This document shows, one piece after another, positions 23,365 to 23,640 of a DNA stretch of 23,640 bases; the first letter of the stretch is position 1; every line of letters starts with the position of its first letter. Source of the DNA: JANXSS01 sp025356535. Its GTDB lineage: Bacteria; Pseudomonadota; Gammaproteobacteria; Burkholderiales; Burkholderiaceae_D. A program made the position numbers and the translations under genes. The notes beneath the pieces were generated by a model, which ran no database searches, had not been told where the DNA came from, and worked only from the letters and a program-made list of their open reading frames with translations. The stretch spans positions 1 to 23,640 of the forward strand of contig JAYUMU010000113.1 of the NCBI GenBank assembly GCA_043762325.1. The letters are read 5' to 3'.

Positions 23365-23544
23365 CTATTTTCTTTGCATCAAATCCAGCCCAATCAGTAC
23401 GCGTTCGGTGTTTGAAAGATCGCCGATGATCTTTCGTACCGGCTCCGGCAGCTTTCGCACCAGTGTCGGAATCGCAAGGATCTGGTCGCCGCGAGCCAGC
23501 ATCGGATTTTCCAGCAAGTCAATCACCTCGATCTGGTACTTGCC
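23365..23544 (-). pseudogene. kaiB: KaiB-family gene truncated at its 5' end by an IS
   Basis: The last 59 codons of a second KaiB: GKYQIEVIDLLENPMLARGD, QILAIPTLVRKLPEPVRKIIG, DLSNTERVLIGLDLMQRK. The first beta strand and helix are missing. Homology stops exactly at 23544/23545, where the 96-bp IS end begins. The open frame continues through the IS to a start-like codon at 23619, giving a chimeric 84-residue ORF with non-KaiB N-terminus. Insertion of the element into the first of two tandem kaiB genes explains this. The original start lies beyond the IS, outside the window. Confidence 0.88.
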
Positions 23545-23640
23545 TGTTGACGATTGCCTAGAACTGATCCACTTAAAGCAATAAATTTCATCTAAATTTG
23601 ACCCACGTGATTGAATCACCTGCTTAATGTTTGAGCAGGG
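23545..23640 (+). mobile_element. IS terminus (probable IS21 family), right copy
   Basis: Begins TGTTGACGATTGCC exactly where KaiB homology ends, and runs to the window edge. It is a perfect inverted copy of 3-98. It carries the spaced AACTGATCCACTT and AATTTGACCCACG motifs. The IS body would extend to the right. Near the edge ATGTTTGAGCAGGGAG (extended with the left copy) could open the transposase gene istA, but too little is visible to say. Confidence 0.6.

Noticed and set aside
3..23640. Composite transposon bounded by two inverted IS copies
   Set aside because: Possible, but only the outer 96 bp are visible, no target duplication can be tested, and contig breakage at a repeated IS explains it as well.
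1..23640. CRISPR array, rRNA, or type III secretion apparatus genes
   Set aside because: No regularly spaced repeats, rRNA-like sequence or sct-type genes were seen; only the PIP-box and candidate effector hint at a secretion system elsewhere.

Overview
The window looks like a chromosomal piece of a high-GC betaproteobacterium, most likely Burkholderiales and plausibly the Oxalobacteraceae. The reasons are a PEP-CTERM exported protein, a Kup potassium transporter, a YadG/YadH-type ABC exporter, a stand-alone SWIB protein, a bacteriophytochrome operon and a KaiC-like ATPase. This placement is by recall of families and gene style only; no search was possible.

Layout. (1) 1-3000 is a mobile-looking accessory edge of mixed composition: a 96-bp insertion-sequence end (probably IS21 family), a YfcE-type phosphoesterase, a serine recombinase broken by an amber codon, an orphan AroQ chorismate mutase, a fragment resembling the 3' end of tRNA-Phe, and a Phd/VapC toxin-antitoxin pair. 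(2) 3000-6600 holds a PEP-CTERM protein whose signal peptide carries a stop codon, and kup. (3) 6580-8500 holds a small DnaJ-type zinc-finger protein, a possible start-less membrane ORF, and a repeat-containing, Gly/Pro/Met-rich 315-aa protein. Its upstream region carries an exact match to the PIP/hrpII-box promoter of HrpX/HrpB-regulated type III secretion genes. (4) 8890-11050 is a two-gene ABC exporter and a SWIB gene. (5) 11150-13470 is a KaiC-like two-domain ATPase split by a frameshift, a coupled 142-aa gene upstream, and a divergent HTH-like gene. (6) 13676-19790 is a membrane-anchored LytR_C/SPOR-like protein and a tightly overlapping operon of bacteriophytochrome kinase, Rcp1-like response regulator and hybrid kinase. 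(7) 19860-23640 is a 49-aa single-pass membrane protein (inferred), a PAS-PAS-GGDEF-EAL-CZB c-di-GMP protein with a frameshift near its N-terminus, an intact kaiB, and a second kaiB cut off at its 5' end by the same 96-bp IS end, in inverted orientation.

How it fits together. Regions 5-7 place light sensing (phytochrome), KaiB/KaiC-like timing or stress modules and c-di-GMP turnover within about 12 kb. The phytochrome operon is intact, whereas three of the four Kai-linked genes (KaiC-like, first kaiB, PAS-GGDEF-EAL) are disrupted. Either the Kai module is decaying, or the assembly has indel errors there. The two most interesting signals are the PIP-box-controlled candidate type III effector and the Kai-linked c-di-GMP protein with a C-terminal zinc-binding CZB domain.

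Many open frames opposite the GC-rich genes are codon-bias shadows and are left out.
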